The notes beneath the pieces are model-generated. The model was not told the origin of the DNA and ran no database searches. It was given only the letters and a program-made list of their open reading frames with translations. The position numbers and the translations under genes were made by a program. Source: Pseudomonas fluorescens (GTDB taxonomy: Bacteria; Pseudomonadota; Gammaproteobacteria; Pseudomonadales; Pseudomonadaceae). From it: a stretch of DNA of 64,000 nucleotides. The stretch's first letter is position 1. Every line of letters starts with the position of its first letter. Below are positions 33,479 through 43,585 of the stretch, in pieces. Location of the stretch: positions 628,595-692,594 of the forward strand of contig NZ_CABVHU010000001.1 in NCBI RefSeq assembly GCF_902497855.1, given 5' to 3'.

Positions 33479-36400
33479 GCATCAAGATCGAGGGGGTGAT
33501 TGCCAGCAAGATTGGCTTCGCTTCTCACCAGAATGCTGTGCCAGTTGTGCGTGAACTCGCCTTGTGGCATCACGGTGATATTGTCTATCAGGATCTTGTG
33601 CTCGAACTCAAGGCCGATCCTCCTTTCCTGGAAGCGAAGACCTGGCGCCTGGATCGATTGAGTCCTGGGGAAAGCCTGCGAGTGGCCGATCGAGACATTA
33701 AGCTCAACGGCGGTTTCCTGGCCGACTTGTCAGAGAGCCTGAGGGCGGAAGTCGCGCTGCGTTTGACCTGTGCCGGGAACGTAGTTGCCGAGGAATGTTT
33801 TCCAGTCGAATTGCTGGCAAAAACCGAGTGGGGTGGCGTGAGTGCCATGCCGGAGTTGCTGGCTGCTTTTTGCATGCCGAACGACCCCGCTGTCGACCGC
33901 ATTCTCAAGGCCGCCTCTGTCGTGTTGCGTCGGGCCGGAAAGAAAGACGGGATCGATGGCTATGAAAGTCAATCCAGGTCGCGAACCTGGGAGTTGACCT
34001 CTGCTATATGGTCGGCAGTGTGCAGCTTCAAACTGAGTTATGCATTACCTCCCGCCAGCTTTGAACATCAGGGACAGAAAGTCCGGCCCCCGGGTTTGAT
34101 CCTGGAAAATGGCGTGGCGACCTGTCTCGATACTGCTTTGCTGTTCGCCGCGGCGCTCGAGCAAGCGGGGCTCAACCCGTTGTTGATCATGACCAAAGGG
34201 CATGCATTTGCAGGGGTGTGGTTACAACCGCAGGAATTTTCGCAATTATTGACCGACGAGGCGTCGGCGGTGCGCAAGCGCCTCGACCTCAAGGAAATGG
34301 TGGTGTTCGAGACCACATTGTCCACCCGGGCGCCGGTGCCAGGCTTCAGCCAGGCAGTGGCTTCTGCCGAACGCCAGGTCGAAGATGAACACTTCATCAT
34401 GGCCATCGATATCCATCGGGCGCGCATGCAACGTATTCGCCCGTTGGCGATGTCCGCAGCGACATCCATCCAACCCGCTGCCGAAGATGGGAACAGTACT
34501 GAGGCGTTTGAGGAGGCGCCAGTGCTGCCGGGGTTCGATGTGGAAATCGTTCCGGAAAACGATGGGCCTGCCGGCAAGCTGACGTTGTGGCAGCGCAAGT
34601 TGCTGGACCTGACGACACGCAACCGCTTGCTTCATCTGCCGGACAGCGCCAAAGGCGTTCGGCTGCTTTGCCCCGAGCCGGCCGAGCTGGAAGATCTGCT
34701 GGCCAGCGGCAAGCGCATCCGCATCGTGTCGGTGCCGGACCTTGAGAGTGGCGGCCGCGATGCTGCCCTCTATGAGCAGCAGAACCGTGAGAGCCTGCGG
34801 GATGAGTATGCGCGCGGCGCCATGGCGCGCGGTGAAGTACTGGCCACACTGGAAAAGCCCAGGCTGGAAGCCGCGCTGATCGAGCTGTTTCGCAAGGCGC
34901 GCAGCGACCTGGACGAAGGTGGCGCCAATACACTGTTTCTGGCGATCGGGTTCCTCAAGTGGAAGAAGACAGCAGATGACCCGAAGTCTTACTCTGCGCC
35001 GCTGATCCTGCTTCCCGTCAAGCTGGAGCGCAAAAGTGCGTTGTCTGGTGTGACGATGAGCATGCTCGAGGACGAGCCGCGTTTCAATCTGACGCTGCTC
35101 GAGTTGCTGCGCCATGACTTTGAGCTGGCGATACCTGGCCTGGAAGGCGAACTGCCGACAGATGAAAGCGGTATCGACGTGATCGGTATCTGGAACACGG
35201 TACGCCGGGCGGTCAGGGATGTTCCAGGGTTCGAAGTCACCACCGAACTGGTGTTGGGGACCTTCTCATTTGCCAAATACCTGATGTGGCAAGACCTCTC
35301 GGCGCATTCGGTCCAGCTGTTGCAAAGCCCGATGGTCAAGCACCTCCTGGAACGGTCCAGCGGTGGCGAAGGTTTCGTTTCGCCCGGAGAGTTCCCCAAG
35401 CCCGAGAACCTGGATAAAACCGTCGCGCCGGCGGACCTCTTTACCCCATTGCCGGCGGACTCTTCCCAATTGGCCGCTGTGGTGGCGTCGGCGGGAGGCA
35501 AAAGCTTTGTGCTGGACGGGCCACCCGGAACAGGCAAGTCGCAGACTATCGCGAACATGATTGCGCATAACCTGGCGCTGGGACGCCGGGTGCTGTTCGT
35601 CGCAGAAAAAATGGCGGCCCTGGACGTGGTTTACCGGCGCCTGGAAGAAAAAGGCCTGGGAGAATTCTGTCTCGAGCTGCACTCCAGCAAAACGTCCAAG
35701 GTCGAAGTGCTCAAGCAACTCGAGCGGGCCTGGGATGTGCGCGACGCCTTGACGGCGCAGGAGTGGGAGCGTGAAGCCGCCAAGATGCATGCATTGCGTT
35801 CACGCCTGAACAACGTGGTGCAAGTGCTCCATCGGCGCTGGCCAAACGGCTTGTCCGTGCACCAGGCCATCGGGCGCGTGGTACGTGATGAAACCCTGTC
35901 GACTCCGCGGTTGACCTGGCCGGTCGGCACCGACCATGACCTTGCCCAATATACGCAACTGCAGGACGTGGCCCGCAGGCTTGACCTTAATGGCAAGGCG
36001 GCGCGGGAACTGTCCTCCGAGTTTTCCCTGTTGTCGCGTTCCGACTGGTCCAATGGCTGGCAGGCAGCGATCGCCAGCAGCGCGCGCGAGCTGCCGGATG
36101 CGCTCGATCAATTGCAAAGTGCCTGTGAGCGCCTGCTTGCAGCAACGCATCTCGACTTGCCGAGCGATCAGGTTGCACAGATTCAGCCGCTCATTGAGCT
36201 GGCTACCCTGATGACTCGCGCTCACGGGCTCAATCTGACCTTTGCCTTCGCTCCCGATGCCGTCGCCAGGATTGAAGCCGCCCGGCGGGCAATGCAATTG
36301 ATCGCGGAGTATCGCGAGATTGAGCCGTCGTTGTCAGTGGCCTATGCAGCCGAGGCCTGTCGGCGAGTTCCTTTCGAACAGATCGCGACCGATTGGCGTG

Positions 36401-39303
36401 AGGCCGAAGGAAAGTTCTGGTTCCTGGCCACATTGGCGAAGAAGAAAGTCTGCCAAAACCTCGCCAGCCTGGGAGGCGCCGCTGGCATGCCCGACACGGT
36501 CAATGACCTGTCGAAGTTGCAGCGCATGCAGGTATTGCTGCTGGAGCTTGATGGCCTTTCGTCCGGGGTCAACTCGATACCAGGGTGGGGTGGCTTGTCG
36601 AGCGATACAGGGCGGATGCTGGACGGGGTCGAACTGGCAGAGAGACTTCGCTCGAAGATGATTTCGCTTGCCCGTTCACCGGAGCACTTGATTGCCTTGC
36701 GTGGGTCGGTATCCAGGCTGGTGATTGAAGCAAATGAAATGCTGGGCCCGGACCGTGTTATTGAGCTGTCACTGCGTCGGTTGAAGGAGGCATTGGCTCG
36801 TTACATCCAGGTAGCGGGGCGTTTCGCAGAATTGGCCGAAGTCGCCGATGTGCCTGCAATGGGTATTCAGGCATTGCGCAGAGTCGCACATTCCATTGTC
36901 CGCCAAGAGGCGCAACTCAAGTCGTGGTGTGACTGGTGCCGTGTCAGGGACGAAGCGCTGGCGCTCGGCCTGGGGCCCCTGGCCGATGCGTTGGCGGCCA
37001 ATGCCCTGGCTGAAGGGCAAACCGGTAAGTTATTTGAAACGGCTTATGCGCGATGGTTTGCAGCGAAGGTTATCGACGATGAACCCTTGCTGCGCAATTT
37101 CGTGGCTGCGGAGCATATGAGTGATATTGCTTCGTTCGTCCAGCTGGATGATGAACTGTCCCGCCTCACGGTACGTTACATTCGTGCCAAATTGTGTGGC
37201 TTGATCCCGTCCAAGAACGAGATCGCAACAAACAGCGGCTTCGCCATCCTCAAGCATGAACTGCAAAAATCCCGGCGGCACAAACCCGTGCGCCAGCTGG
37301 CACTGGAAATGGGTGACGCCATGTCCAAGCTGGCGCCATGCATGCTGATGAGCCCATTGTCCATTGCGCAATTCCTGCCGGCCGATCAGGTGCAGTTTGA
37401 CCTGGTGATTTTCGATGAGGCCTCGCAAATCGCTCCCTGGGACGCCATCGGCTCCATCGCTCGCGGTAAGCAGGTGGTCATTGCCGGTGATCCACGGCAG
37501 ATGCCTCCGACCAACTTCTTCAATCGCGCAGCCAACGCTGACGATGATGACACCGCCGAAGACATGGAAAGCATTCTCGACGAATGCCTGGGGGCAGGGA
37601 TTGCGAGCCACAGCCTGAGCTGGCATTACCGCAGCCGTCATGAAAGTCTGATCGCATTCTCGAACCAGCGCTATTACGACAGCCAACTCATCACTTTCCC
37701 GGCGGCGCAAACCCGAGCGAGCGCTGTGGAGTGGCGTCGAGTCAACGGTCTGTATGCCAAAGGCAAGGGCCGGCACAACCAGGTTGAAGCCGAGGCGATC
37801 GTGACTGAAACGGTAAGGCGCCTGACCGATCCGGCCTTTGTTGCGAGCGGGCATTCGATCGGAATCATCACCCTTAACTCGGACCAGCAAAAGCTGATCA
37901 GTGACTTGCTCGACAGTGCCCGGCAGCAATACCCGCAGATCGAGCCATTTTTCCAGGACAATCTGGCCGAGCCGGTGGTGGTCAAGAACCTTGAGACTGT
38001 GCAGGGTGATGAGCGTGATGTGATCATGCTGGGTGTGGGGTATGGCCCGACAGAACCCGGTGCGCAGGTCATGTCCATGAATTTCGGGCCGCTCAACAAA
38101 GAGGGCGGATGGCGTCGATTGAACGTAGCGATCACCCGGGCGCGCAGGGAAATGCTGGTGTTTTCTTCATTCGATACGTCGATGATCGATCTCAACCGAA
38201 CCAATGCCCGGGCTGTTCGTGACCTCAAGCACTTTCTGGAGTTCGCCCAGCGCGGGCCCCGGGCTCTGGCTGAAGCGATACAAGGTTCGGTGGGCGGCTA
38301 TGACTCACCGTTCGAAGAGGCCGTGGCGCAAGGATTGAGGCAAAAAGGTTGGCAAGTCGTTCCACAGATTGGCGTATCCCGTTTTCGTATCGACCTCGGT
38401 ATTGTCCATCCGGACCGGCCCGGCGATTACCTGGCTGGCGTCGAGTGCGATGGTGCGACTTACCATAGCGCGGCTACGGCCCGGGATCGGGACAAGGTCC
38501 GCAGTGCTATTTTGCAAGGTCTCGGATGGAAACTGGTTCGGCTCTGGTCCACCGAGTGGTGGGTGGACAAAGCCGGCGCACTCCAGCGCCTGCATGAAGC
38601 GCTCGACGCGTTGCTCGCGCACTCGCGTGCCGAGGTACCGCCTGTGGAACCGGCGTTGCCGCAGGTATTGCCTAGGCTGACTTTCACCACGGGTGAGATG
38701 GAAGAAGACATGACGTTGCTGGCGGTCGAAGCAATCGAGAAGTCGCCGGCAACCCGTCTCGAAGAGCCGCAGCTGCAAGTTGCCCGAGCGGTTTCTACGG
38801 TCAAGCCTGTAAGGGGTGAGTACCGGGTTGCCGACCTGGCAACAGTTGCCGAGCGCATCAATGCCGACCTGTTCCATTCCCCGGAATACACCCCGGTATT
38901 GATGGAAGTCATCCACCACGTACTACAGCAGGAAGCTCCCATACTCGACTCACTGTTAGTCCAGCGTGTTGCCAGGGCCCACGGGTTTCAGCGCTCGGGG
39001 CGGTTGATTCGTGATCGGGTTCTGGAGCTGGCCGAGCGTAATCATCACCTGCAGAATTCTGGCCCGGATGAGCAGTTTGTCTGGCACTCCCAGGCAGATG
39101 TGCAAACCTGGTCGTCTTACCGGGTGCCATTCTCGGCCAATGATGTGAGGTCGGTGGAAGAAATCGCGGCCGAAGAGCTGCGAGTGGCGGCCGCCCTCGT
39201 CGATGCGGGGGACCCAGCGTTGGAGATCGCTCGTTTGTTGGGCGTGAAGCGCCTGACCGGTCTTGCCCGGGAGAGGATCGAACGAGTGCTGCGAACGGGC
39301 TGA
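33475..39303 (+). CDS. Giant DUF4011 / SF1 helicase / Vsr-like nuclease protein (Hhe-type defence candidate)
   Basis: 1942 residues. About 1-330 includes a transglutaminase-like segment with Cys (ENGVATCLDTALLFAAALE) and His (TKGHAFAGVWL) near residues 215-250. DUF4011 begins near 363 (LWQRKLLDLTTRNRLLHLP). Walker A is DGPPGTGKSQT near 680, Walker B VIFDEASQ near 1311, HYRSRHESL near 1383 and motif VI LNVAITRARRE near 1548, making an SF1 helicase/ATPase. A Vsr/PD-(D/E)XK-like nuclease domain lies at about 1610-1695 (SPFEEAVAQGL, GVECDGATYHSA, LVRLWSTEWW). A C-terminal DUF3320-like segment follows near 1800-1930. This order matches the DUF4011-helicase-Vsr genes described as the single-gene phage defence Hhe. 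The ATG follows AAGGAG by eight bases. A large complete ORF with all ATPase motifs intact, directly after degraded genes, suggests insertion. Confidence 0.85.
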   Translation: MSIKIEGVIASKIGFASHQNAVPVVRELALWHHGDIVYQDLVLELKADPPFLEAKTWRLDRLSPGESLRVADRDIKLNGGFLADLSESLRAEVALRLTCAGNVVAEECFPVELLAKTEWGGVSAMPELLAAFCMPNDPAVDRILKAASVVLRRAGKKDGIDGYESQSRSRTWELTSAIWSAVCSFKLSYALPPASFEHQGQKVRPPGLILENGVATCLDTALLFAAALEQAGLNPLLIMTKGHAFAGVWLQPQEFSQLLTDEASAVRKRLDLKEMVVFETTLSTRAPVPGFSQAVASAERQVEDEHFIMAIDIHRARMQRIRPLAMSAATSIQPAAEDGNSTEAFEEAPVLPGFDVEIVPENDGPAGKLTLWQRKLLDLTTRNRLLHLPDSAKGVRLLCPEPAELEDLLASGKRIRIVSVPDLESGGRDAALYEQQNRESLRDEYARGAMARGEVLATLEKPRLEAALIELFRKARSDLDEGGANTLFLAIGFLKWKKTADDPKSYSAPLILLPVKLERKSALSGVTMSMLEDEPRFNLTLLELLRHDFELAIPGLEGELPTDESGIDVIGIWNTVRRAVRDVPGFEVTTELVLGTFSFAKYLMWQDLSAHSVQLLQSPMVKHLLERSSGGEGFVSPGEFPKPENLDKTVAPADLFTPLPADSSQLAAVVASAGGKSFVLDGPPGTGKSQTIANMIAHNLALGRRVLFVAEKMAALDVVYRRLEEKGLGEFCLELHSSKTSKVEVLKQLERAWDVRDALTAQEWEREAAKMHALRSRLNNVVQVLHRRWPNGLSVHQAIGRVVRDETLSTPRLTWPVGTDHDLAQYTQLQDVARRLDLNGKAARELSSEFSLLSRSDWSNGWQAAIASSARELPDALDQLQSACERLLAATHLDLPSDQVAQIQPLIELATLMTRAHGLNLTFAFAPDAVARIEAARRAMQLIAEYREIEPSLSVAYAAEACRRVPFEQIATDWREAEGKFWFLATLAKKKVCQNLASLGGAAGMPDTVNDLSKLQRMQVLLLELDGLSSGVNSIPGWGGLSSDTGRMLDGVELAERLRSKMISLARSPEHLIALRGSVSRLVIEANEMLGPDRVIELSLRRLKEALARYIQVAGRFAELAEVADVPAMGIQALRRVAHSIVRQEAQLKSWCDWCRVRDEALALGLGPLADALAANALAEGQTGKLFETAYARWFAAKVIDDEPLLRNFVAAEHMSDIASFVQLDDELSRLTVRYIRAKLCGLIPSKNEIATNSGFAILKHELQKSRRHKPVRQLALEMGDAMSKLAPCMLMSPLSIAQFLPADQVQFDLVIFDEASQIAPWDAIGSIARGKQVVIAGDPRQMPPTNFFNRAANADDDDTAEDMESILDECLGAGIASHSLSWHYRSRHESLIAFSNQRYYDSQLITFPAAQTRASAVEWRRVNGLYAKGKGRHNQVEAEAIVTETVRRLTDPAFVASGHSIGIITLNSDQQKLISDLLDSARQQYPQIEPFFQDNLAEPVVVKNLETVQGDERDVIMLGVGYGPTEPGAQVMSMNFGPLNKEGGWRRLNVAITRARREMLVFSSFDTSMIDLNRTNARAVRDLKHFLEFAQRGPRALAEAIQGSVGGYDSPFEEAVAQGLRQKGWQVVPQIGVSRFRIDLGIVHPDRPGDYLAGVECDGATYHSAATARDRDKVRSAILQGLGWKLVRLWSTEWWVDKAGALQRLHEALDALLAHSRAEVPPVEPALPQVLPRLTFTTGEMEEDMTLLAVEAIEKSPATRLEEPQLQVARAVSTVKPVRGEYRVADLATVAERINADLFHSPEYTPVLMEVIHHVLQQEAPILDSLLVQRVARAHGFQRSGRLIRDRVLELAERNHHLQNSGPDEQFVWHSQADVQTWSSYRVPFSANDVRSVEEIAAEELRVAAALVDAGDPALEIARLLGVKRLTGLARERIERVLRTG

Positions 39304-39485
39304 CAAGGGATAATTTAGAAAAGTGTTCCGCCAAAGCAACAGTGCGCCTATGTGCCGTCGAGGGTTATAGGCGCAAACTTGAGCTATTCATCGGATCCAC
39401 AGGAACATTCCTTGCTTAGTTGTCCGTAGCCGCTAATAGTTAGTAGTTAGAGTGGCTCGACGGTGAACTCGAAGAGGACGTGAAG
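39304..39485. other. Intergenic region after the helicase gene
   Basis: 182 bases. I see no gene and no clear terminator. Confidence 0.5.
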
Positions 39486-39725
39486 ATGGCCTTGAGATTC
39501 GGAGTTGTTCCTGCATTACCCACGGAGACGGAATCCATGCGCAACGGAATGCGCTCTTACTGTAAAACCGCAACCGAAGGTTTTAACCTCTACGACAACG
39601 AGAAAAAGCTGCGGCTGCAGACCACTTATCAAACCCGGGCAGAGGCGGAGTATGAGTGCCAGCAGCGCAACATGGAACGGCTGCAAATCGTCCATTCGGA
39701 AGGGGAGGCGCAGCTCGGTCGATAG
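39486..39725 (+). CDS. Small hypothetical protein
   Basis: 79 residues from the ATG at 39486 (GAGG eight bases upstream). A shorter form from ATG 39537 (preceded by GGAGACGG) is equally possible. Charged and soluble, with no signal or membrane segment: YCKTATEGFNLYDNEKKLRL, then RAEAEYECQQRNMERLQIV. No family function is known to me. It resembles short conserved Pseudomonas proteins scattered between operons. Confidence 0.55.
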   Translation: MALRFGVVPALPTETESMRNGMRSYCKTATEGFNLYDNEKKLRLQTTYQTRAEAEYECQQRNMERLQIVHSEGEAQLGR

Positions 39726-40100
39726 ACGCCTGCTCTTCTGCCTGTGGGGCAGGTGGCGCTTGAGTCGATCATCGCGACTATGGTCACTTCGACGGTGAGC
39801 GAAGAGTCGCAGGTGGTTCGGTTAAGCACGACGGATCTGTAGGACGACAACAAAATTTCGCCATTACCCAAACCTCACCGACGGGCCGGCGTTTCATTTC
39901 TGCGCCAGTAAAACCCTGCAGGCCGCTCCGCAGAGCGGTCCATGGGCTATTCCGGCCATTCAAATCCGCGCCGTGATCCACATCCTCCCTACCAAAAAAA
40001 TCGCACATGGCGAAATTTTGATACTACACGTCGAGTTGGCGGGAGCGACGAAGCACTGACGACGATTATTGTTTTCGCACAAAAGCAGGAAACAATAATC
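39726..40100. other. Long intergenic region before the amidohydrolase
   Basis: 375 bases with no convincing gene. A GGCCGCTC/GAGCGGTC hairpin lies at 39921-39940. The last 60 bases, AT-rich, presumably hold the amidohydrolase promoter. Confidence 0.5.
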
Positions 40101-40994
40101 ATGCTGCCGTCGACCAAAAGAACAGACAGTCACGTTCATTTTTATACTTCGCAAGATCTGCGTCGGGTGGCCGGTTCGCTTCCCTATACGTTGCCTGAGC
40201 CGCACCCGCTGACGGCTTACCTGGATACATTGATCGATGCCGGAATCACCCCGACGCTCATCAATAACGTCCATCTCAGTATCCTGCCGGATTCGGAAAA
40301 CGTGTTCGCGTCCTTCGAGGAACTGAAGAACCTCCAGGCAACAGACCCTTTGCGCTATGGGGACGTCAAACTGGTGGGTACGATCAAGGCGGAACCTGCT
40401 TACGCCACACAGGCACGTCTCTGGCACCCGCAGGTTATTGGCGCCCGAATCGTCCTGCACGATGCAAGGCCTGAAACGGTCTCTGATACCCAGTTCAGCG
40501 ATGGGCAATGGTCGGCGCTTTATGCCCGCCTGCTGCCGCATCAGCACCTGCACATCTACGCGAAAGAAGCCGAGACCAATCTGCGCGTGTTGCGCCAGAT
40601 TCCACGGAATGTGCGGGTCATCATCGATCACCTGGGCACCTGTCACCACGAGCGGGACATCACTGAGCCGGCTTACATCGCGCTACTCACCGAAGCGAGG
40701 GAGCGGGGCAACGTCTGGTTCAAAGGCCCCGGCTATCGCACCTCTGTTCACCCCGAGGAAACCGCTCGATTCGTGATGCAGATTGTTTGCGCAGTCGGCG
40801 CAGACAAGATTCTTCTGGAAGCAACGGATGCCCCTCATGTCGGCACTGACAACAAGGGTGTGCCGTATTCCGCCCTCTTTAATCCAAACAACGCTTTTAG
40901 CTTTGTTGATGCCGTTGCACAGCATGTTTCAACAGAAACCCGAATCCCTGTTGGCCAACTTCTCCGAGGAGCCTCTGGCCAATGGGTACGTTGA
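40101..40994 (+). CDS. Metal-dependent amidohydrolase-2/lactonase-like hydrolase
   Basis: 297-residue TIM-barrel hydrolase. The N-terminal metal motif is DSHVHF (His11, His13), with later HIYAKEAE, VIIDHLGTCHH and the C-terminal ILLEATDAPHVG containing the usual metal/catalytic Asp. This places it in the amidohydrolase-2 group (2-pyrone-4,6-dicarboxylate lactonase and relatives) that hydrolyses lactones or C-N/C-C bonds. It is followed 35 bases later by an alpha/beta-hydrolase homologue and, after a terminator, a GbdR-like regulator and a quaternary-amine importer. Substrate unknown. Confidence 0.8.
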   Translation: MLPSTKRTDSHVHFYTSQDLRRVAGSLPYTLPEPHPLTAYLDTLIDAGITPTLINNVHLSILPDSENVFASFEELKNLQATDPLRYGDVKLVGTIKAEPAYATQARLWHPQVIGARIVLHDARPETVSDTQFSDGQWSALYARLLPHQHLHIYAKEAETNLRVLRQIPRNVRVIIDHLGTCHHERDITEPAYIALLTEARERGNVWFKGPGYRTSVHPEETARFVMQIVCAVGADKILLEATDAPHVGTDNKGVPYSALFNPNNAFSFVDAVAQHVSTETRIPVGQLLRGASGQWVR

Positions 40995-41029
40995 TCTACG
41001 CCCACGCTCCAACTTCGAGATATCCAGCG

Positions 41030-42004
41030 ATGACGAACATTACAACAAAAGAAATCAACTTTACCGTTAAGTACGGCGACGAAACCCTGAGCCTCAAAGG
41101 CACAGTATTCCAGCCAGAACAACCAGACGCTGCGTCGAAAAAACTGCCACCGGTCATTTTCAACTCTGGCTTCACCGGCGGGGTCACGATGTACGGCCAG
41201 CTGTTCGGTCGCGCCCTGGCAGCCCGCGGTTATCGCGTCATGACCTACGATGTGGCGGGTTTCTTTTCCAACAAGCACATCCGCAATACGATCCAGGCGG
41301 GAGACATCGAGATCACCAACGTCATCCTCGAAGACCAGAAAGATGAAGTCCTCGGTGCCGTAGACTGGGCACGCGAGCATTTCGGTGAGATGCCGGTGGT
41401 CGCCTCGTGGGCGATGGGCTCGGTCGCAAGCCTCGGTGCAGTGGCTGAGCTGGCCGCGGCCGGCGGTGAACAGATCCGCTTCTGGGTGCCGATGAGCTAC
41501 ACCAATATTCGTAAGCTGCAAGCCTTGCGCGCTGATCAGGGTGCTGCTGACGCCGCCATCCAGCAACTCGCGGATGACGCACCCATCCCGCCGTTCGACA
41601 CCGGGACTGACGGGACCCGCCTTGGCTACTATCCGCTGGACCCTGAGACCCAGGCTTATGTTGATCAGCAACTGGGCGGCTACACCGAAGCGGGCGGCGC
41701 GGACCGTTGGCCGGGCTGCACCCACGTGACCGCGAAGTCCTACAAGTCCTATGTGGCGTATGACCCGGAGCAGTCCATCGAAGGTGCAAAAGGCTTCCCG
41801 CCGGCACTGATCATCCACGGCGCCGACAACACCCTGCACATGCCCTCGGAATCCGTGCGTCTGCACCAGAACTATCCGGGCGATGCCGGCCCGAGCGCGC
41901 TGATCATTTCGCACATGCAACATGGCCAGCAGAATCAGGTCGACAGCCCTGTGTTCCAGTCGATGATCCAGAGCATCGATGAGGCTATCCGCGCGCGCGG
42001 CTGA
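41030..42004 (+). CDS. Alpha/beta-hydrolase-fold protein without nucleophile serine
   Basis: 324 residues. The fold is supported by the oxyanion strand PPVIFNSGFTGG, the nucleophile-elbow strand and a late acid/His pair region (ALIIHGADNTLHMPSES and SHMQHGQQN). The elbow reads VVASWAMGS; where GxSxG is expected, the nucleophile position is Ala128 and the preceding Gly is Ser126. It is therefore either not a classical serine hydrolase or uses another mechanism. A start 16 codons upstream (40982) would overlap the amidohydrolase. The two genes form an operon ended by a strong terminator at 42021. Confidence 0.8.
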   Translation: MTNITTKEINFTVKYGDETLSLKGTVFQPEQPDAASKKLPPVIFNSGFTGGVTMYGQLFGRALAARGYRVMTYDVAGFFSNKHIRNTIQAGDIEITNVILEDQKDEVLGAVDWAREHFGEMPVVASWAMGSVASLGAVAELAAAGGEQIRFWVPMSYTNIRKLQALRADQGAADAAIQQLADDAPIPPFDTGTDGTRLGYYPLDPETQAYVDQQLGGYTEAGGADRWPGCTHVTAKSYKSYVAYDPEQSIEGAKGFPPALIIHGADNTLHMPSESVRLHQNYPGDAGPSALIISHMQHGQQNQVDSPVFQSMIQSIDEAIRARG

Positions 42005-42020
42005 TCCTTTGGGCAATAGC

Positions 42021-42060
42021 CTGAGAGACCTCGTGCACCGAGGTCTCTCAGCGACTTTTA
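42021..42060 (+). terminator. Strong rho-independent terminator
   Basis: A 13-base perfect stem (CTGAGAGACCTCG / CGAGGTCTCTCAG) with a five-base loop, then CGACTTTTA, 16 bases after the hydrolase stop. Confidence 0.85.
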
Positions 42061-42255
42061 GCGTCGCGGTACATTCCCCGAGCGACGTTCCCCGGTCACT
42101 CCGATCCGTCGCCATGCGTAGGGATTGTCCTTCGCTTTCCAAATCTGGCTGAATGCGTACCCAGGCCTTAACATAGCGTGTCCAAAGCCACTCCCTCGGG
42201 CTGGCCTGAGCTGTTCACTTGAACGGCTGGAACCACCCATGACAAGGATCTGGCG

Positions 42256-43251
42256 ATGACGGCCCCCAGAGAATCAGCGACGTCTGTGACTAGCTACGCA
42301 ACCAAGCGAATCGGGCTGCTTATTCTCCCTCAGTTCTCCATGATGGCCCTGGCCGGAGCCAGCGAGCCTTTGCGGGCGGCGAACAGACTGTCCGGCAAAA
42401 CACTGTACGAGTGGACCCTGCTCACGGAATCCGGTGGGCCGGTCAGCTCCAGCAGCGGTATCGAAATCCAGTCCGTGCCGGTTGATCAGGCCCCGGAGCT
42501 GGATCGCGTTTTTGTCCTGGCAAGCCTCGACATCGAACATCAGAAACCGCCGAAAATCCTGCGCTTCCTGCAGCGCGCAGCGGCTCGCGGGATCACCGTA
42601 GGTGCATTGAGCACCGGTACGTTCATCCTCGCACGCGCCGGGTTACTGGAAGGAAAGCGCTGCACCTTGCACTGGGAGTCCATCGGTCAATTTTCGGAGG
42701 AATTCCCCACGATCGAAGTGACCAAAGAACTGTACGTCAACCATGGCAACCGCTGGACCTGTGCCGGCGGGACAGCGGCCATCGACCTCATGCTGGCGCA
42801 AATCGCGCTTGATTTCGGCAATCAGCTGGCCGCAAACATCGCCGAGCAATTTCTGCACGCCAGGATAAGAGCCCCGGAAGAACATCAGCGGATGTCGATT
42901 CAGTGGCGGTTCGGGATTCACGATCGCAGGCTGACGGCCGCCATCGGCTTCATGGAAGACAATCTGGAGAACATTGTCGGCATCGAAGAAATCGCCGACC
43001 GCTGCAATCTGTCCCATCGTCAACTGGAGCGGCTGTGGCATCAGCACTTCGGCATGACGCCGAAGAAATTTTATCTGGAGCTCAGGCTGAACGAAGCGCG
43101 GCGCTTGCTGCGTGAAAGCACCCAGCCCATTGCTTCCATCGCCTACAGCTGCGGATTTGTCTCGGCGTCGCATCTGGGCGCTGCCTACCGTCGGGTGTGG
43201 GGATGCACGCCCGGTGAAGAGCGGCGGAAATTTGATGATGCTCATTCCTGA
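42256..43251 (+). CDS. GATase1-AraC family regulator (GbdR/CdhR-like)
   Basis: 331 residues. An N-terminal DJ-1/PfpI-like domain (RIGLLILPQFSMMALAGASE to about residue 190) is followed by a C-terminal AraC double helix-turn-helix (IEEIADRCNLSHRQLERLW, then IASIAYSCGFVSASHLGAAY). Pseudomonas relatives GbdR, CdhR and SouR respond to glycine betaine, carnitine and sarcosine and activate neighbouring catabolic and transport genes. The nucleophile-elbow cysteine of the amidotransferase fold is Ser119 here (GALSTGTF), consistent with a ligand-sensing, non-catalytic domain. It precedes an OpuC-type importer, so it probably senses that importer's substrate. Confidence 0.9.
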   Translation: MTAPRESATSVTSYATKRIGLLILPQFSMMALAGASEPLRAANRLSGKTLYEWTLLTESGGPVSSSSGIEIQSVPVDQAPELDRVFVLASLDIEHQKPPKILRFLQRAAARGITVGALSTGTFILARAGLLEGKRCTLHWESIGQFSEEFPTIEVTKELYVNHGNRWTCAGGTAAIDLMLAQIALDFGNQLAANIAEQFLHARIRAPEEHQRMSIQWRFGIHDRRLTAAIGFMEDNLENIVGIEEIADRCNLSHRQLERLWHQHFGMTPKKFYLELRLNEARRLLRESTQPIASIAYSCGFVSASHLGAAYRRVWGCTPGEERRKFDDAHS

Positions 43252-43585
43252 TTGCAGTCGTTGAACAGGCGGGTCAATTAACCCTAAGCCCCTGAAAAAT
43301 CACTGAGCCGATCCTGCCTGTAAAACCGCATAGCTAGCTAATGACTCGGCCCGACAGGCGGAACGCTCCGGCTGGCCTTGGGGATTTGGCGATCCTGCAT
43401 ACTTCCTTCTTCTATCAACGATTGCACGCTGGCGTGCCACGTGACGTCGATTTTTTGATAGAAATCGTCGAGCTCAAAGCTCAGGCTGACTACGGTAGCG
43501 CGGTAATGTTTCCTATAGATCCGGCGTTCACTTCCAGATGCACGACCGACAAAAACAACAATGACGTACAGAAGGCATATCAACC
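43252..43585. promoter_or_regulatory. Upstream region of the OpuC-type importer operon
   Basis: 334 bases without a convincing gene. It lies between the regulator and the operon it probably activates, so binding sites are expected here. I could not identify a clear dyad by eye. Confidence 0.45.

Noticed and set aside
33475..39303. Reading the giant protein as two genes (helicase and nuclease)
   Set aside because: The frame is continuous with no internal stop, and the domain order equals known fused proteins.
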